This document shows positions 12,023-24,112 of a stretch of DNA of 64,000 bases, one piece after another. Made by a program: the position numbers and the translations under genes. Under the pieces are notes generated by a model. It ran no database searches. It was not told the origin of the DNA and saw nothing but the letters and a program-made list of their open reading frames with translations. Positions within the stretch are counted from its first letter, which is position 1. Each line of letters starts with the position of its first letter. Source of the DNA: Auriscalpium vulgare (taxonomy: Eukaryota > Basidiomycota > Agaricomycetes > Russulales > Auriscalpiaceae); NCBI GenBank assembly GCA_019915015.1, contig JAHBBC010000028.1:1-64000 (forward strand), given 5' to 3'.

Positions 12023-14771
12023 CTTTTGGAGCCCACCGCGAGGGTTTCAGTCAGGATTCCTCCGAAGCAAGCGCCAGCGCCTTCCCCCTTCTCCAATCGA
12101 CGCCACACCCGTTCCTCCGCTCTCGCCGACGAAGTCCGACAAAGCTTCGTCGTACCCCCACCTGCTATCCCCGGATCCCCCACGCTCGCCGGAGATCTCT
12201 TCGACGAAGTCCCCAGCCCGGACGCGACTCACAATCACCTTCCGAGTACCTCCGAAGCGAGTCGTTCGAGCTACTCGATCACCCACACATCCCAGGCGGG
12301 TTCCGAACACCGTCGCCTGCTCTCACACCTTTGACCCCATCGACTCCTTCACGTCCATCGCACCCTCCGACGCCGATCACTCCACCCTCTCCGACTCCCA
12401 ACGTCGGACCAGTCACAGCTCCGATCACCTTTATCCCCCCTCCCGCAACAACCATAGCTGCCGTACCCCCCGTCGCACCGCTTCCGATGGCTACTCCTAT
12501 GCCCCCCCGCGGTTCGAAGACCGCCCCCGTTTTTGATGAAGAAACCCGCGATCCATCAGGCGATTCTTTTCCGACCTCGAGACGCTTGCGGCGCAGTCTG
12601 GTCTCACCGACCAGCAGAAGAAAGATTGGGTACAACGCTATGTCCCGATCGAGGTCGCCGATTGTTTCGAGGCTCTGCCAGGCTTCGCGGGCACGTACGA
12701 CGTGTTCAAGGCCGAGATCAAGGCACTCTACCCACCCACCGCCGATGAGGATCGCACCTACTCCACTTCCGACCTCGAATCGCTCATCTCCGATACGCGT
12801 CGCACGTACATGGTCACGCTCGACGACTTCGCTGCCTACTACCGATCGTTCATTACGATCTCCGGATTCCTCATCCGGCATCATCGGTACTCCGACATGC
12901 AGCAGAAGAGCGATTTTCCGCGTGGGATCCCCGACTACCTTTGGCCGCGCATCGAGGCGCGACTGCAAGTCAAGAAGCCCGATGTGGTCCCAGGCGACAG
13001 CTACGAGGTCGCCGACGTCAATAGCGCTGCTCGCTTCGCGCTTCAGTCGGTCTCGAGGGACATCCGAGGAGCCACCACCGCTACCTCTACGACTGCTCCG
13101 ACCATCGTCGCAAACCCGCCAGCCCCAGTGCCACAGTCGCAGACCCCTCCGCCCGCAATTAAGGCCGAGGACATCATCGCATCGTTCGTCCGAACGCTGA
13201 TGCAGGGAGGCGCACTCCCAGGCGTGACTCAACAGGCTGCGGCGGCACCAGTCGCAGTCGCAGTTCCGGCAGTCGCAGTCGCCCCAGCGGCTGTCCCCAA
13301 TGCGAACATGCAGCGCCTGGCAGGTCGATGTCTGTACGATGGAGCTTCCGATCATCGCATCTCAGCGTGCCCCGCAGTCGAAGAAGATATTCGGGCAGGC
13401 ATAGTCGCTCGGAACGCGGACGGAAAGGTTACCCTGCCCAACGGTACCTTCGTGCCCAGTCGCATCACAGGCGACTTCCTTCGCGATCGGGTTAGAGAGT
13501 GGTCGTCAGCGCGAGCAGCGGAGCAGCGGGCTGCCGCCCAACTGTTCGTCGGCGTAATCCCGGAGGAGCCCCTCCAAGTCTTCACCCTCTCGACTTCCGA
13601 TCGCATCGCCACGCTCGAAGCGGAGCTCGCACAGCTACGCGGCGAGAGGACTGCCTCGACCAACGCACAAGTCTTTGACGGTGTGGAGATCACGCGTCGC
13701 GCTAAGCCCAAGCAGGCTGCGGCCGCTCCGACGGCTTCCGATCAACCAGCCAAGTCCTCCGATCAGTCGGCGCCCGCACCGGCGCATCCCTTTCGAGGAG
13801 CACGCGATGCGACCGACGCGCCGGTGAAGCCCAAGACAGTGCCAGCCGACCCGCCCAAGGCGACTCGCGAGCCCAACTATCGCAACCTGCCTCCGGTCCA
13901 TCGATCGGAGATCGCAGAGCAAGTCTTCGCTCGCGCTATGAAGGACTCCCAGATCGTCATCACGCCGGAGGAGCTTTTGTCGCTCGCCCCCGAGGTCCGC
14001 GCCAAGTACCGCGACGCAGTCACCCCACGTCGCGCAGTCAACGAGGCAGCAGCCGCACCCGTCGCGACCACGAACTATCATCGCGTCACAGTGGAGGAAG
14101 TCCCCGACGAGGAGCTCGTGTCACCGGCCGCTGCGATAAGGCAGGCTGAGGAGCGCGTCTTCTCCAACTACGCCCCCGATCCCCGAAAGGCCTCCAAGGA
14201 GCAGCTCTGGTCGAACGAATCGAAGGAGTGCGTCCTGTACATGTCCGACCCTATCGAGATGTACCTCAACGATCTCGGCCCCGGCGAGTGCCCCGACCCC
14301 GACATGCTCACAGTCGCTCGCGACTCGCACGCTCTCCGATCGATCGACGGTCTCGTCGCCGGTCGCGCCACGATCGAGTGTCTGCTGGACCCCGGCTCGC
14401 AAGTCATCGCGATGTCCGAGGAGGTCGCCCATTTCCTGGAGCTCGCCTACTCCCCCAACGTCAAGATCCGACTTCAGAGCGCCAATCGACAAGTCTCCAG
14501 TTCGCTGGGCATGGCGCGCAATGTTCCGATCAAGTTCGGGAACATGACCCTCTACCTGCAGGTGCACGTTGTCCGCGACGTCGCCTACGACATTCTCCTC
14601 GGTCGCCCCTTCGACGTGCTCACCGAGAGCATCGTCCGCAACTACCGCGACGAGGATCAGACGGTCACCATCCGCAACCGAACTCCGAACGACGACATCT
14701 TGACGATCCCGACCTTCCCGCGAGGCCATCATCGGTTTCGCAAGGCATGCCATAGCGGCTCCCACCTTTGA
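12023..14771 (+). pseudogene. gag-pro of element 1 (frameshifted)
   Basis: Encodes capsid, zinc knuckle and retropepsin in one frame. Seen: a proline-rich N-terminus; a capsid-like core (RYVPIEVADCFEAL, about 12640); a knuckle-like C-x12-C with a His at the right place but Asp for the second Cys (about 13330); and protease motifs LLDPGSQ (about 14385) and ILLGRPF (about 14590). The first ATG in frame is 12487 (MATPMPP). Compared with element 2 the C run at 12502-12508 has seven bases, keeping frame, but the A run at 12542-12544 has three instead of four, breaking it just after the start. The protein therefore resumes one frame over (from about 12545) and ends at TGA 14769-14771. Otherwise it is almost identical to the element 2 copy. 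Confidence 0.88.
12027..12044 (+). other. Primer binding site of element 1
   Basis: TGGAGCCCACCGCGAGGG starts 4 nt after the LTR. It begins with the TGG expected to pair with a tRNA CCA end. The identical 18-mer at the same spacing follows the 5' LTRs of elements 2 and 3. I cannot name the tRNA. Confidence 0.75.
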
Positions 14772-17036
14772 TGATCTAGGTGAAGATGAAGCCATCGCCA
14801 TGATCATCGAAGGCGATGGCGACGACGCGCGCATCATTGCATATACCCCATCGACGCCTCCGACGACTCCGCGATTCAAGCTGCCTACGTTACCGCCTCC
14901 GAAGCCCGCACGCATTTGCCAGAATACGCAGCCCCGTCTTTCTTGAACAAAATATGTCCCGCAGAGCCTTGTAAATCACGTACGACTCCCGAATCAAATC
15001 TTGGTCACCAGTATATGTTGTCCGATCGCAAACCATCTCCGACTCAGAAACCGCGCTATCGACACCCACATCTTGACGACGATACTCAGCAATATCTTGG
15101 ACATTCCCCGCGACCACCGACCACTTTCTTGAACTCGTCCACATCGTCGCCTTCGCCTTCCGATCCCGAACCAGTCGACATCTTTCTTGGCAAGAAGAAG
15201 TACAAGCCCGTCGCAGACAAAGTCCGACCCGTTCTTGGCACACTTCCTGACGGGTTTCGCATCGAGCGCAACATCATCGGAGACCCCCTCGCATCCATGC
15301 CACCATTATCGACGCATCCCCCGCCCTTCGTTCCCACCGGTCGATACACCCAAGAACGTCACGACAAGATGGACGCGAACCCCAGCTACGAATTCCTCAC
15401 CCCGACCGAGCGCGATCTCTTGCACGACATTATCGTAAAGCAGAACGAGGCTTTCGCATGGGACGACACCGAACGCGGCAGCTTCAAGCCCGAATACTTC
15501 CCTCCGATCCAGATTCCCGTTGTCGCACACGTCCCATGGGTCGATCGCAACATCCCCATACCCCCGGGCATCTACAACGACGTCTGCGCCATGATCAAAC
15601 GGAAGATCGCGGCAGGTGTCTACGAGCCCTCGAACTCTTCCTATCGATCGAAGTGGTTCTGCGTCGCAAAGAAGGATGGCAAGAGTCTACGTATAGTCCA
15701 CTCGCTCGAGCCACTCAACGCTGTCACGGTCGCACACTCCGGCGTCCCTCCGATCCAAGAACAACTTGCGGAACAGTTCGGCGGACGTGCCTGTGGTGGC
15801 ATTCTCGACCTCTACGTCGGATACGACGAGCGACTCATCGACCCCCGATCCCGCGACTTCACGACCTTCCAGACGCCTTACGGAGCTCTTCGCCTAGTCA
15901 CCCTTCCGATGGGGTGGACGAACTCGGTCCCCATATTCCACGACGGACGTCACGTTCATTTTGCAGGATGAGATCCCGACCTTCACAGTGCCCTTCATCG
16001 ACGATGTTCCCCTCAAAGGCCCCAAGTCCGACTATCGACTTTCCGATGGATCTTACGAGATGATCCCGGAAAACAAGGACATTCGTCGCTTCGTCTGGGA
16101 GCACCTCACCAACGTCAATCGGATCCTCCAGCGCATGCGCTACTCCGGCGGTACCTTCTCCGGTCCCAAGTCGATACTCATCGCTCGCGAATTTACCGTC
16201 CTCCGACACCTCTGCACTCCGGAAGGTCGCCGCGCAGATCCGACCACAATCTCAGCCATCACGAACTGGGGTCCTCTCAAGGATCTTTCCGACGTTCGCG
16301 CCTTCCTTGGCACAGTCGGAGTCTGCAGGATATTCATCAGGGACTTCGCGAAGCATGCGTGGCCTCTCACCAAGCTCACACGGAAGGGTACGGAGTGGGA
16401 GTACGGTCCCGATCAGCACAGGGCGCAAGAGTACCTCAAAAACGCGCTGGTCAAGTCGGACGCCCTTCGAGCGATCGATTACGAGTCGCAAGCACCAGTC
16501 GTACTCGCAGTCGACACATCCTACATCGCCGTCGGCTACATTCTCGCCCAAGAGGAACTGAACAACCCGAAGAAGCGTTACTACAGCCGTTTTGGATCGA
16601 TCTCGCTCAACGATCGCGAACGACGCTTCTCCCAGCCCAAGCTCGAGATCTATGGACTCTTCCGATCGCTTCGCGCCCTTCGCATGTACCTCATCGGACT
16701 AAGGAACTTCATCGTCGAAGTCGATGCCAGCTCGATCGGAGGAATGCTCAAGAACCCCGATTTGGTTCCGACGGCTAGCATCAATCGCTGGATCATCGGC
16801 ATCCTCGTCTTCAAGTTCCTCCTGCGACACGTCCCAGGCATCGCACATGGTCCCGACGGACTGTCGCGTCGCGTCCGACAACCAGGCGATCCAGAAGAAC
16901 CCCCCGACGAAGACTACGACGATTGGCTCGACAACCTGTACGGATTTTTGTTCGCAGTCCCCACGCATAGCTCCACAGTCAAACCCGACCAAGCTCCCTC
17001 CCTCCCCGCCCCAGGACTCAACGCTGTGTTCGCATT

Positions 17037-17073
17037 GACCGCGGACGGTCAAGATCTCAGTGAGGAGGAGGAG
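17037..17073 (+). other. Internal (central) PPT-like tract with hairpin, element 1
   Basis: A hairpin GACCG-CGGA-CGGTC (17037-17050), then a spacer ending CTCAGT, then 12 purines GAGGAGGAGGAG (17062-17073). It lies in pol between RNase H and integrase (peptide DGQDLSEEE). It copies the 3' PPT region at 31800-31834. Confidence 0.6.
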
Positions 17074-17275
17074 CCCGAGCTATCGTACGACGAAGTCCCA
17101 CGCAGCGACGCAGCGATCAAAGCCGACGAGCGACTAGTCCATGTTCGCGAATGGTTAGAAGATCCCGTGCGACCAGATCACCTTTCCGACCAAGAATTTG
17201 CGACTTTCGTCCGATACGCCCTCCGATTCTTCAGCACCGGCAATCGACTCTATCGACGCTCAGGAGATGGCGCGC

Positions 17276-17932
17276 TGATAGGTTCAGGCCGCGGGCAAGC
17301 GTGTAGCGAGACGTCGCGAGACGGGGAAGCAGCATGCGAGGCGCAGGGTCGCGGGAGCGGGGGTGATGGGAACGTGGTCCGGCGACCCAGGAGCAACCGG
17401 GACTGGCGACGGAACGGATCACCGGAACGGGCTAGATCGGGAGGGCTTAGCGACGTAGGTAGAGCCACTACTTAGGGAGCTGCGCGAGACGTAGCAACCC
17501 AATCAACCTGTGGGCGGCGCAAGCCACCCACACCCTTTACCTCACAGAAACTGTAGCCTGAGGCGCTACCAGACTTAGGAAGGAAGGACCCCACCGATGT
17601 GGGAACAGGTAGGCAGGCGGACAGGCAAGAGGGGGTGCGACGGCCCATAGGCGGACGCTTCGCACACGGGTGCGAAGCACTCGGAGGAGGATCCCGTAGA
17701 GGGCATCCCCAGGCAGGTGAGTGTTTAGTTTGGTGTTTAGGCGGTAGGAGGTGGCCCCGCACGACCGCGGGGGGGGCACGAAGCGCAACAGCGACACGAA
17801 CACCTTCCCCCCTCAGCAAGACTAGTCACCCGGACTGGATCGCGACGTATAGGAGGCAGTGTTGGTGGTTGTTGTCCTGTGAGGCACTCGCCGCACGCCC
17901 CGCTAGGGTCCGTCCCGGGTGATAGCGTATCA
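17276..17932 (-). mobile_element. Solo LTR of a third LTR family
   Basis: 657 nt with TGATAG...GTATCA ends, absent from the same site in element 2. It is flanked by the 4-nt GCGC duplication (17272-17275 and 17933-17936). On the minus strand it starts TGATACGC, like the element 3 LTR, but the body is different. No internal coding sequence remains, so LTR-LTR recombination after insertion is likely. Confidence 0.85.
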
Positions 17933-18580
17933 GCGCACAAGCTCATCCCCCACCCAAAGCGCCGTATTCAAGTCCTAGTCGACTGCCACGACAAAGTCGG
18001 ACATCGCGGAGTCTTTGCGACTCGATCCCTAGTCGGAGAACGCTTCTGGTGGCCGTCCTATGAATCGGACGTTATGTGGTATGTTCGCACATGCCACCTC
18101 TGTCAACAACGCCAGAAGCGACAGATCCTCATCCCTCCGACCGTCGCAACTCCCGCTCCCTTGTTCGCAAAGATCTACGTCGACACGCTGCACATGCCCG
18201 TCTCAGGAGGATACCGCTATATCGTCCAAGGTCGCTGCTCACTTACGACCTACCCGGAGTTCTCCCTACTCAAGAAGGAGAACTCCGTCGCGATCGCGGA
18301 CTGGATCTTCCAAAGCATCCTCTGTCGCTGGGGTTCCCTGTCAGAGGTCGTCACTGACAATGGCGGTCCTTTTGTCAAAGCCCTGGTTCATCTTGAGAAG
18401 AAATACCACATACGCCACATTCGCATCTCAGGCTACAACTCTCGTGCTAACGGAATCGTCGAACGTGCTCATTATGACGTTCGGCAAGCACTCTACAAGG
18501 CCGCGAATGGTGACCAGACCCAGTGGGCGCGCTGCGCTTTCTCGGTGTTCTGGTCGGAACGTATCACGGTTCGGAAGCGC

Positions 18581-20192
18581 TGATGACCAAACTCGTCGGA
18601 CAGGCGGTCAGATGACAAAACCAAACCCTGCTCGTCGAGTAGTACTGTTTTAGTTGGGGGGCGTGTCCCAGGTCTACCAGAGGGCTCGGAGAGTCGCAGC
18701 TGTCACTGGGGAAGTGTAGCGAGCGACGGGGGATGAGGGGGAGTGTCGGCGAAGGTGTGGGCGGCAATACAAGGCTTGGGGTGGCGTAGCGAGAGTTGGG
18801 GAGGTAGGGCGAAGGTCGGGGACGGTAGGCGACGCTGGGCGACGATGGGCGACGATAGGGCGAAGGTTCTCAATATGCAAGTGCGTAAACGATGCGCTGC
18901 GAAGGTGAATGCAATGTCGATGTCGATAAAGGGCTAAACGATGCGCTGCGAAGATGAAAGACGATAGTTCTCGAGGTTGAGGTGCTGTCTCTGGGGGGAG
19001 AAGTTCCTATCGCATGCAAACACTGCTAGCTACACTTATACATGGGAAAATGCGTCGGAGTAGCTACACGAGTCATGCATGCAGTCAGCGAAGCCGTGCG
19101 AAGCATCGGCGAATTATAGCGAATGAGAGAGAAGAGATATCAAAGGCCTAGACACAAAAGCGGAGATATCTCCAGCAAGTCTCCGGGACACTCGGGGCGC
19201 ATCAGCGACGCGTCAAAAGTGGTCGTTGATCCGGGTCACTGATGGCTCGGGCTTGGGCACTGTCTCCTACGTTGCTGAGTGATATCTCGATGTTCAGCGA
19301 GTCACTGTATCGTTGGCGAGTTGCTGAGAGACCCTAGACATGTAGCTGAGCTCGCTGAACATAGGCGAACGTCGGTGAACGGCTGCGACATGAGGGGACA
19401 GTATCGCGACGGTCTAGGCGCAACTATGATGCTATCTTCGGCGAAACCTCCGGGATGCTCGGGATGCAACAGCAATGCATCAGAAGTGGTTGATGATCCG
19501 GTCCGCTGATGTCTCGGGCTCGGGGATCGTCTCCGATGTCGCTGGGCAATAGCTCGATGGTCTGCGAGTCTGCGCTGCATCTCTGAGTCGCTGGGAGGTC
19601 GGGCATGTGCAGCTGTGTCCGCTGAGTACAGGCGAGCGCCGGCGAACGACTGCGACGACGTGGACGGGGTTGCTATCTCATGGCTCTGGCTTCGGTGATG
19701 TGGGCTAATTGATGTGAGACATGGCCAAGATCCGACGGACTATGCAGTTGATGGATTGCTCTAGATGCTCGGACGAGTCGGGCAACCTCGGCGATGACGT
19801 GGCTGGCTCAGGCGAACGATGCAAACGTGTAGCGATGCTCGGGCGAAGCAGCGATGTCGAGTGCGAGTGTGCACGAGCTGTGTATGCACGCCTGAACGTA
19901 TAGCGAGTCGGTGCGACCTTGGGAGAACATTGTCTGACTGCTGATGAGTGACTAGGGTGCAGGGGACGTGGCGTGACTTCGGCGACTGTCGTAGGATGAT
20001 GTGCGAGTGAGAGCGAGCGTCGGCGAACTGCAGCGAACGATTGCGCGGACAGCTACAGAGCTAGCTGTTGTGCGAGTGTTTCGGCGAGAACGATAGAGTC
20101 GGGGATGCATGGCAACGGTCGGAGCCACTGTGCGAGTGCCACAGTGCATCGAAAATGCGCAAACAGTAGCCACACGCGTAGCAGGCGTATCA
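18581..20192 (-). repeat. 3' LTR of element 3
   Basis: 1612 nt. On the element's own strand it starts TGATACGCCTG and ends GGTCATCA. It carries a 19-nt segment (around 19160) that is missing from the 5' LTR. It contains short GGGCGACGAT-type tandem units near 18833-18860. Confidence 0.92.
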
Positions 20193-20227
20193 TCTCCTCC
20201 TCACTGAAGTCTTGACCGTCCTCGGTC
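20193..20227 (-). other. 3' polypurine tract and hairpin, element 3
   Basis: On the minus strand: hairpin GACCG-AGGA-CGGTC (20227-20214), spacer ending CAGT, then GAGGAGGAGA (20202-20193) directly against the 3' LTR. This is the plus-strand priming site. The same arrangement is repeated inside pol at 21943-21909. Confidence 0.75.
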
Positions 20228-20457
20228 ATTGCGTATGCCGTTGGCGAGTGCGTCCTAGATCTCGGGGAAGTGTGGCGATGAAACGGAGCAAAAAGGGAAG
20301 GCATAGGAGAAGTAATCACATAGGTAAAATGTCCCTTCTTGGTCTCTGGAATAGTGAGATGAACAAAATGAACTGGGAAAAGGGTGAAACAGATAGAGGG
20401 AAATAAAGGGAAGTCATTGGCAAACGAAAGGGTATCCTGGCGATGTTTGACTGGTGC

Positions 20458-23400
20458 CTAGTCTTCAACTTGTGCATGATCGGGCTCGTCGTTTTCGGCG
20501 ATTGGTAGTGTTTCAAGATCGTCGTCATCTCCTAGGGACTGCGAGGCTTCGAGGTCACGGAGTCGGGCTGTGTCTATGTCGATAGCGTCGAGACTGAGCT
20601 TAATCTCCTTGCGTGCAAAGAATGGGATGACTCGGAATGCTGCTATAGGGCGATCGAAAACAGAACCGTCGAGCTCGGCGACAAGATAGGCACCTCCACG
20701 GTTCCTTGATATGACTACGAGCGGACCAAGGTACCGAGCGCGCATCTTGCGGTTCAGCGACTTCTCGATTGCTGTGTGACGAATAAGCACTAGCGCTCCT
20801 TGCTTGAAGTCGAAATCTCGGATGGTAGCGGCGTGTTCTTGCTCAAAACGTTTCGCGGTGGCAAGCCGATGTTCATAGACTGTTGAGCGAAGTTCTGCGA
20901 CATGTTCATGTCGTTTCTGCAGTGCTATAGCGCGGCGCGCGATGAGATCGGTGGTCGAGAGGATCGATGTTGGTGCAGGAAGAAGGTACGTTGCCTCCGA
21001 GATATCGAGTGGAATCAGCGGGTGGCAGCCTGTAACAGCGAAGTAGGGCGAGCAACCCATGCGACGGCGAGTCGTCAGTCGCTCGGACCAGAAAACGGTG
21101 TGCGCCGCTGTCGACCAGCGATTCTGTTCTCCATCGCAGGACTTGTATAGGGCTTGTCGTACGTCGAAATGTGCACGTTCTACGATTCCATTTGCTCGGG
21201 AGTTGTAGCCACTGATGCGAATATGTCGGACGTTGTACTTCTTCGATAGGTAGTCGAGAGCTTTGACAAATGGACCGCCGTTGTCTGTAACAATCTCGCT
21301 GAGCGAACCCCAGCGACATAGGATGTCTTCAAAGACCCAGTCTGCGATGGCTTTGGCTGTCTCGCGTCGCAATAGGCGAAACTCGGGGTAGTGCGTGAGC
21401 GAACAGCGACCTTGAACGATGTAGCGATAACCATTCGAGGGCGGCATATGCATAGTGTCGACGTAGATCTTGGCAAAGAGTGCGGCAGGCGGTGCGACGG
21501 TCGGGCGCATAAGAACTTGTCGCTTTTGGCGTTGCTGGCAGATGAGGCAGCTGCGAACATACCACATGATGTCGGCCTCGGACGCCGGCCACCAGAAGCG
21601 TTCCTGTATGAGCGATTTTGTAGCGAAGATTCCGCGATGTCCAGCTCGATCGTGACATTCTGCGAGTACTCTGAGTCGACTGGCTGGCTGAATTACGAGC
21701 TTGTGTGCACCGTCGGGACTGCGGCGCCATAGGCGAGTGTCGTCAATGAAAAAGCGAGTCGCGTAGCGGATGAATGTTGCTAATTCTGCCTCGGACATCT
21801 GAGCTGGGCGTACTGGGTTCTCGTGCCAATCGTGGACTGCTTGTACGCGCTTGTCGTGGGCTTTCGCCGAGTCAGAGCGAGGGACGTCGTCGTAGCTGAG
21901 CTCGGGCACCTCCTCCTCACTGATTTCAGGACCGTCCTCGGTCTGCGAGAACGTAGCGAGTATCGGCGAAGGGTGGGTGGGCGGGGCGAGTATGCGCGAT
22001 CGAAAGGCTGAAGGCGAGGGATAAATTATATGAAGGAAGCCGTGTACATTGTCTAGCCAGTCGTCGAAGTCGTCGTCGTGCTCGGACTGCTTAGGCGATT
22101 CGTCGCGATGTCTTGAGAGACCGTCGGGGCCATGGCTGATACCTGGTACGTGGCGGAGGACGAAGTGGAAAGTAATGATAGCGAGAATCCATCGGTTGAT
22201 GCTGGCGCTGGGGACGAGGTCGGGATTCTTGAGCATTCCCTTAATCGCAGTCGCGTCGACTTCAACTATCAGGTTGCGGACACCGATTAAATAAAGGCGG
22301 AGTGTGCGCAGAGAGCGAAATAAGCCATAGATCTCGAGTTTAGGCTGAGAGAAGCGACGCTCTCGGTCGTTCAGCGTGATCGACCCGAAACGATTGACAT
22401 AGCGAATCTTCCTTTTGGGTGTCTCGACGTCTTGAGCTAAGATATACCCGATAGCGATGTAGGACGAATCGACAGCGAGGATAACAGGGTCGGGCGACTC
22501 GTAATCAATAGCGCGCAGTGCTGGCGATGCTAATAAAGCTGCTTTGAGATCCTCTTGCGCTGCTATGTGCTGCGGTCCGAACTCGAACGGGACACCTTTG
22601 CGAGTGAGATGCGTCAAGACGTGTGCGCGTTTGGCGAACGAATCAATGAATATGCGACAAACTCCGATGGTTCCTAGGAATGCGCGAACGTCCGAGAGGT
22701 CTTTACAAGGGCCCCAGTTGCGGATCACTGAGACGGTCGAGTCGTCGGGGCGACGTCCGTCTGGTGTGCATCGATGCCCTAGAACGGTGAACTCGCGGCT
22801 GATGAGGATCGACTTGGTTCCAGAGAACGTTCCTCCAGAGTACTTCATGCGCTGCAATATGCGATTGACGTTCTGGAAATGCTCCCAGACAAATCGGCGA
22901 ATCCCTGCGTTCTCGGGGATAGCTTCAGCGATGCCATTTTCGTCGGGGTACTCGGTCGCAGGTCCTTTGAGTGGTACATCGTCGATGTAGGGGACTGTAA
23001 TCGCTGGAATCTCGGGCTGCAGAATATGTGTGACATCGTCGTGGAAAATAGGCACTGAGTTCGTCCAACCCATCGGAAGGGTGACAAGTCGTTGGGCTCC
23101 AAAGGGCGTCTGGAACGTCGTGAGATCTCGGGAGCGTTCGTCGATAAGTCGCTCGTCGTAGCCAACGTATAAATCGAGGATTCCTCCGCATGCGCGACCA
23201 CCAAACTGTTCGGCGAGATGCTCCGGCGTCGGGGGGACTCCAGAGTGCGCGATTGTGACGGCGTTGAGAGGCTCGAGACTGTGTACGATTCGCAGCGACT
23301 TTCCGTCTTTCTTTGCGACACAAAACCAGCGAGAGCGATAGGATGAGTTCGAAGGCTCGTAGGTGCCCGCATCCATCTTGCGACGAATGAGTGCACAGAC

Positions 23401-24112
23401 TTCCTTGTAAATGCCAGGTGGAATCGGAATATTTCGCTGTACCCAGGGTGTATGCGGTACGACAGGGATCTGTACAGGTGGAAAGAACTCTCGCTTGAAG
23501 CTGCCTCGCTCAGTGTCGTCCCAGGCGAATGCGTCGTTGTGCACTGCGATTACATGATGAAGCAGGTCGCGTTCAGCTGGCTGTAGGAACGCATAGCACT
23601 CTTGGCGATCAACAGTGCCTTTGCGTTCTTGTGTGTAGCGTCCTGTGGGAGTAAACGGCGTCGGATGTGTCGGGAGATAAGGTAGCGATGCGAGCGGGTC
23701 TCCTTTGATGTCTCGGATGATGCGAAATTCTTCTGCGACTGAACCTAGGATCGGCTTGACCTTCTGCGAGACAGGTTTGTACTTGCGCTTGGCGAACGTG
23801 GAGCGAGTTGGGAGGTCGGGGGTATCGGGCGAGAACTCAGGCAAAGTGTGCGAACAAATATTTGGCTTAGAAGCGGTAGGGAACGTTGGGCGAGTTGCTG
23901 CAATAGTCGGGGCGGAATCGGGAGATAATAGAGTGAAAGAGGAAGGCATAGCATGATCGGGGAGTAAAGAGCGAACGTCGGAAGCGGTCAAATAGGCGAA
24001 TTGAAGCGAAGACTCGTCCGCCGAGTCGAGTGTGGTATATGCGATAGCGCGGACATTTTGATCGTCGCCTTCTAGAATGAGGGCGACTTCTTCTCCGTCG
24101 GCGAGATGTTCA
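20458..24112 (-). CDS. Pol polyprotein of element 3: RT, RNase H, integrase
   Basis: About 1215 codons after the gag-pro stop, in the +1 frame, uninterrupted. The frame is also open for roughly 70 nt upstream of the stop, so it is expressed by frameshifting rather than from its own start. Domains in order: an N-terminal linker (HLADGEEVALILEGDD, matching the element 2 pol start); RT with LPMGWTNSVPIFHDDV and catalytic YIDD (about 22990); RNase H (AVDSSY, LEIYGLF, EVDATA, HGPDGLSR); integrase with H-x4-H-x29-C-x2-C, then D...TDNGGPF...GIVERAH; and a C-terminal GPF/Y-like module. No chromodomain is seen. All catalytic residues I can place are present. The C-terminus is acidic and ends 265 nt before the LTR. 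Confidence 0.93.
21909..21943 (-). other. Internal (central) PPT-like tract with hairpin, element 3
   Basis: Minus strand: hairpin GACCG-AGGA-CGGTC (21943-21930), spacer ending CAGT, then GAGGAGGAGG (21918-21909). It encodes EDGPEISEEE between RNase H and integrase, the same place as in elements 1 and 2. Confidence 0.6.

Noticed and set aside
12279..13355. 358-codon open frame antisense to gag of element 1 (and its twin at 53682-54755)
   Set aside because: It mirrors gag codon structure in a GC-rich region, has Gly/Arg/Val-rich composition, no domain and no start or splice support, and it shifts wherever gag shifts. A shadow frame.
17276..17932. Treating this insert as part of element 3 or as a pol intron
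   Set aside because: It has its own TG...CA ends and its own GCGC duplication, and element 2 lacks it cleanly; it is not GT-AG.
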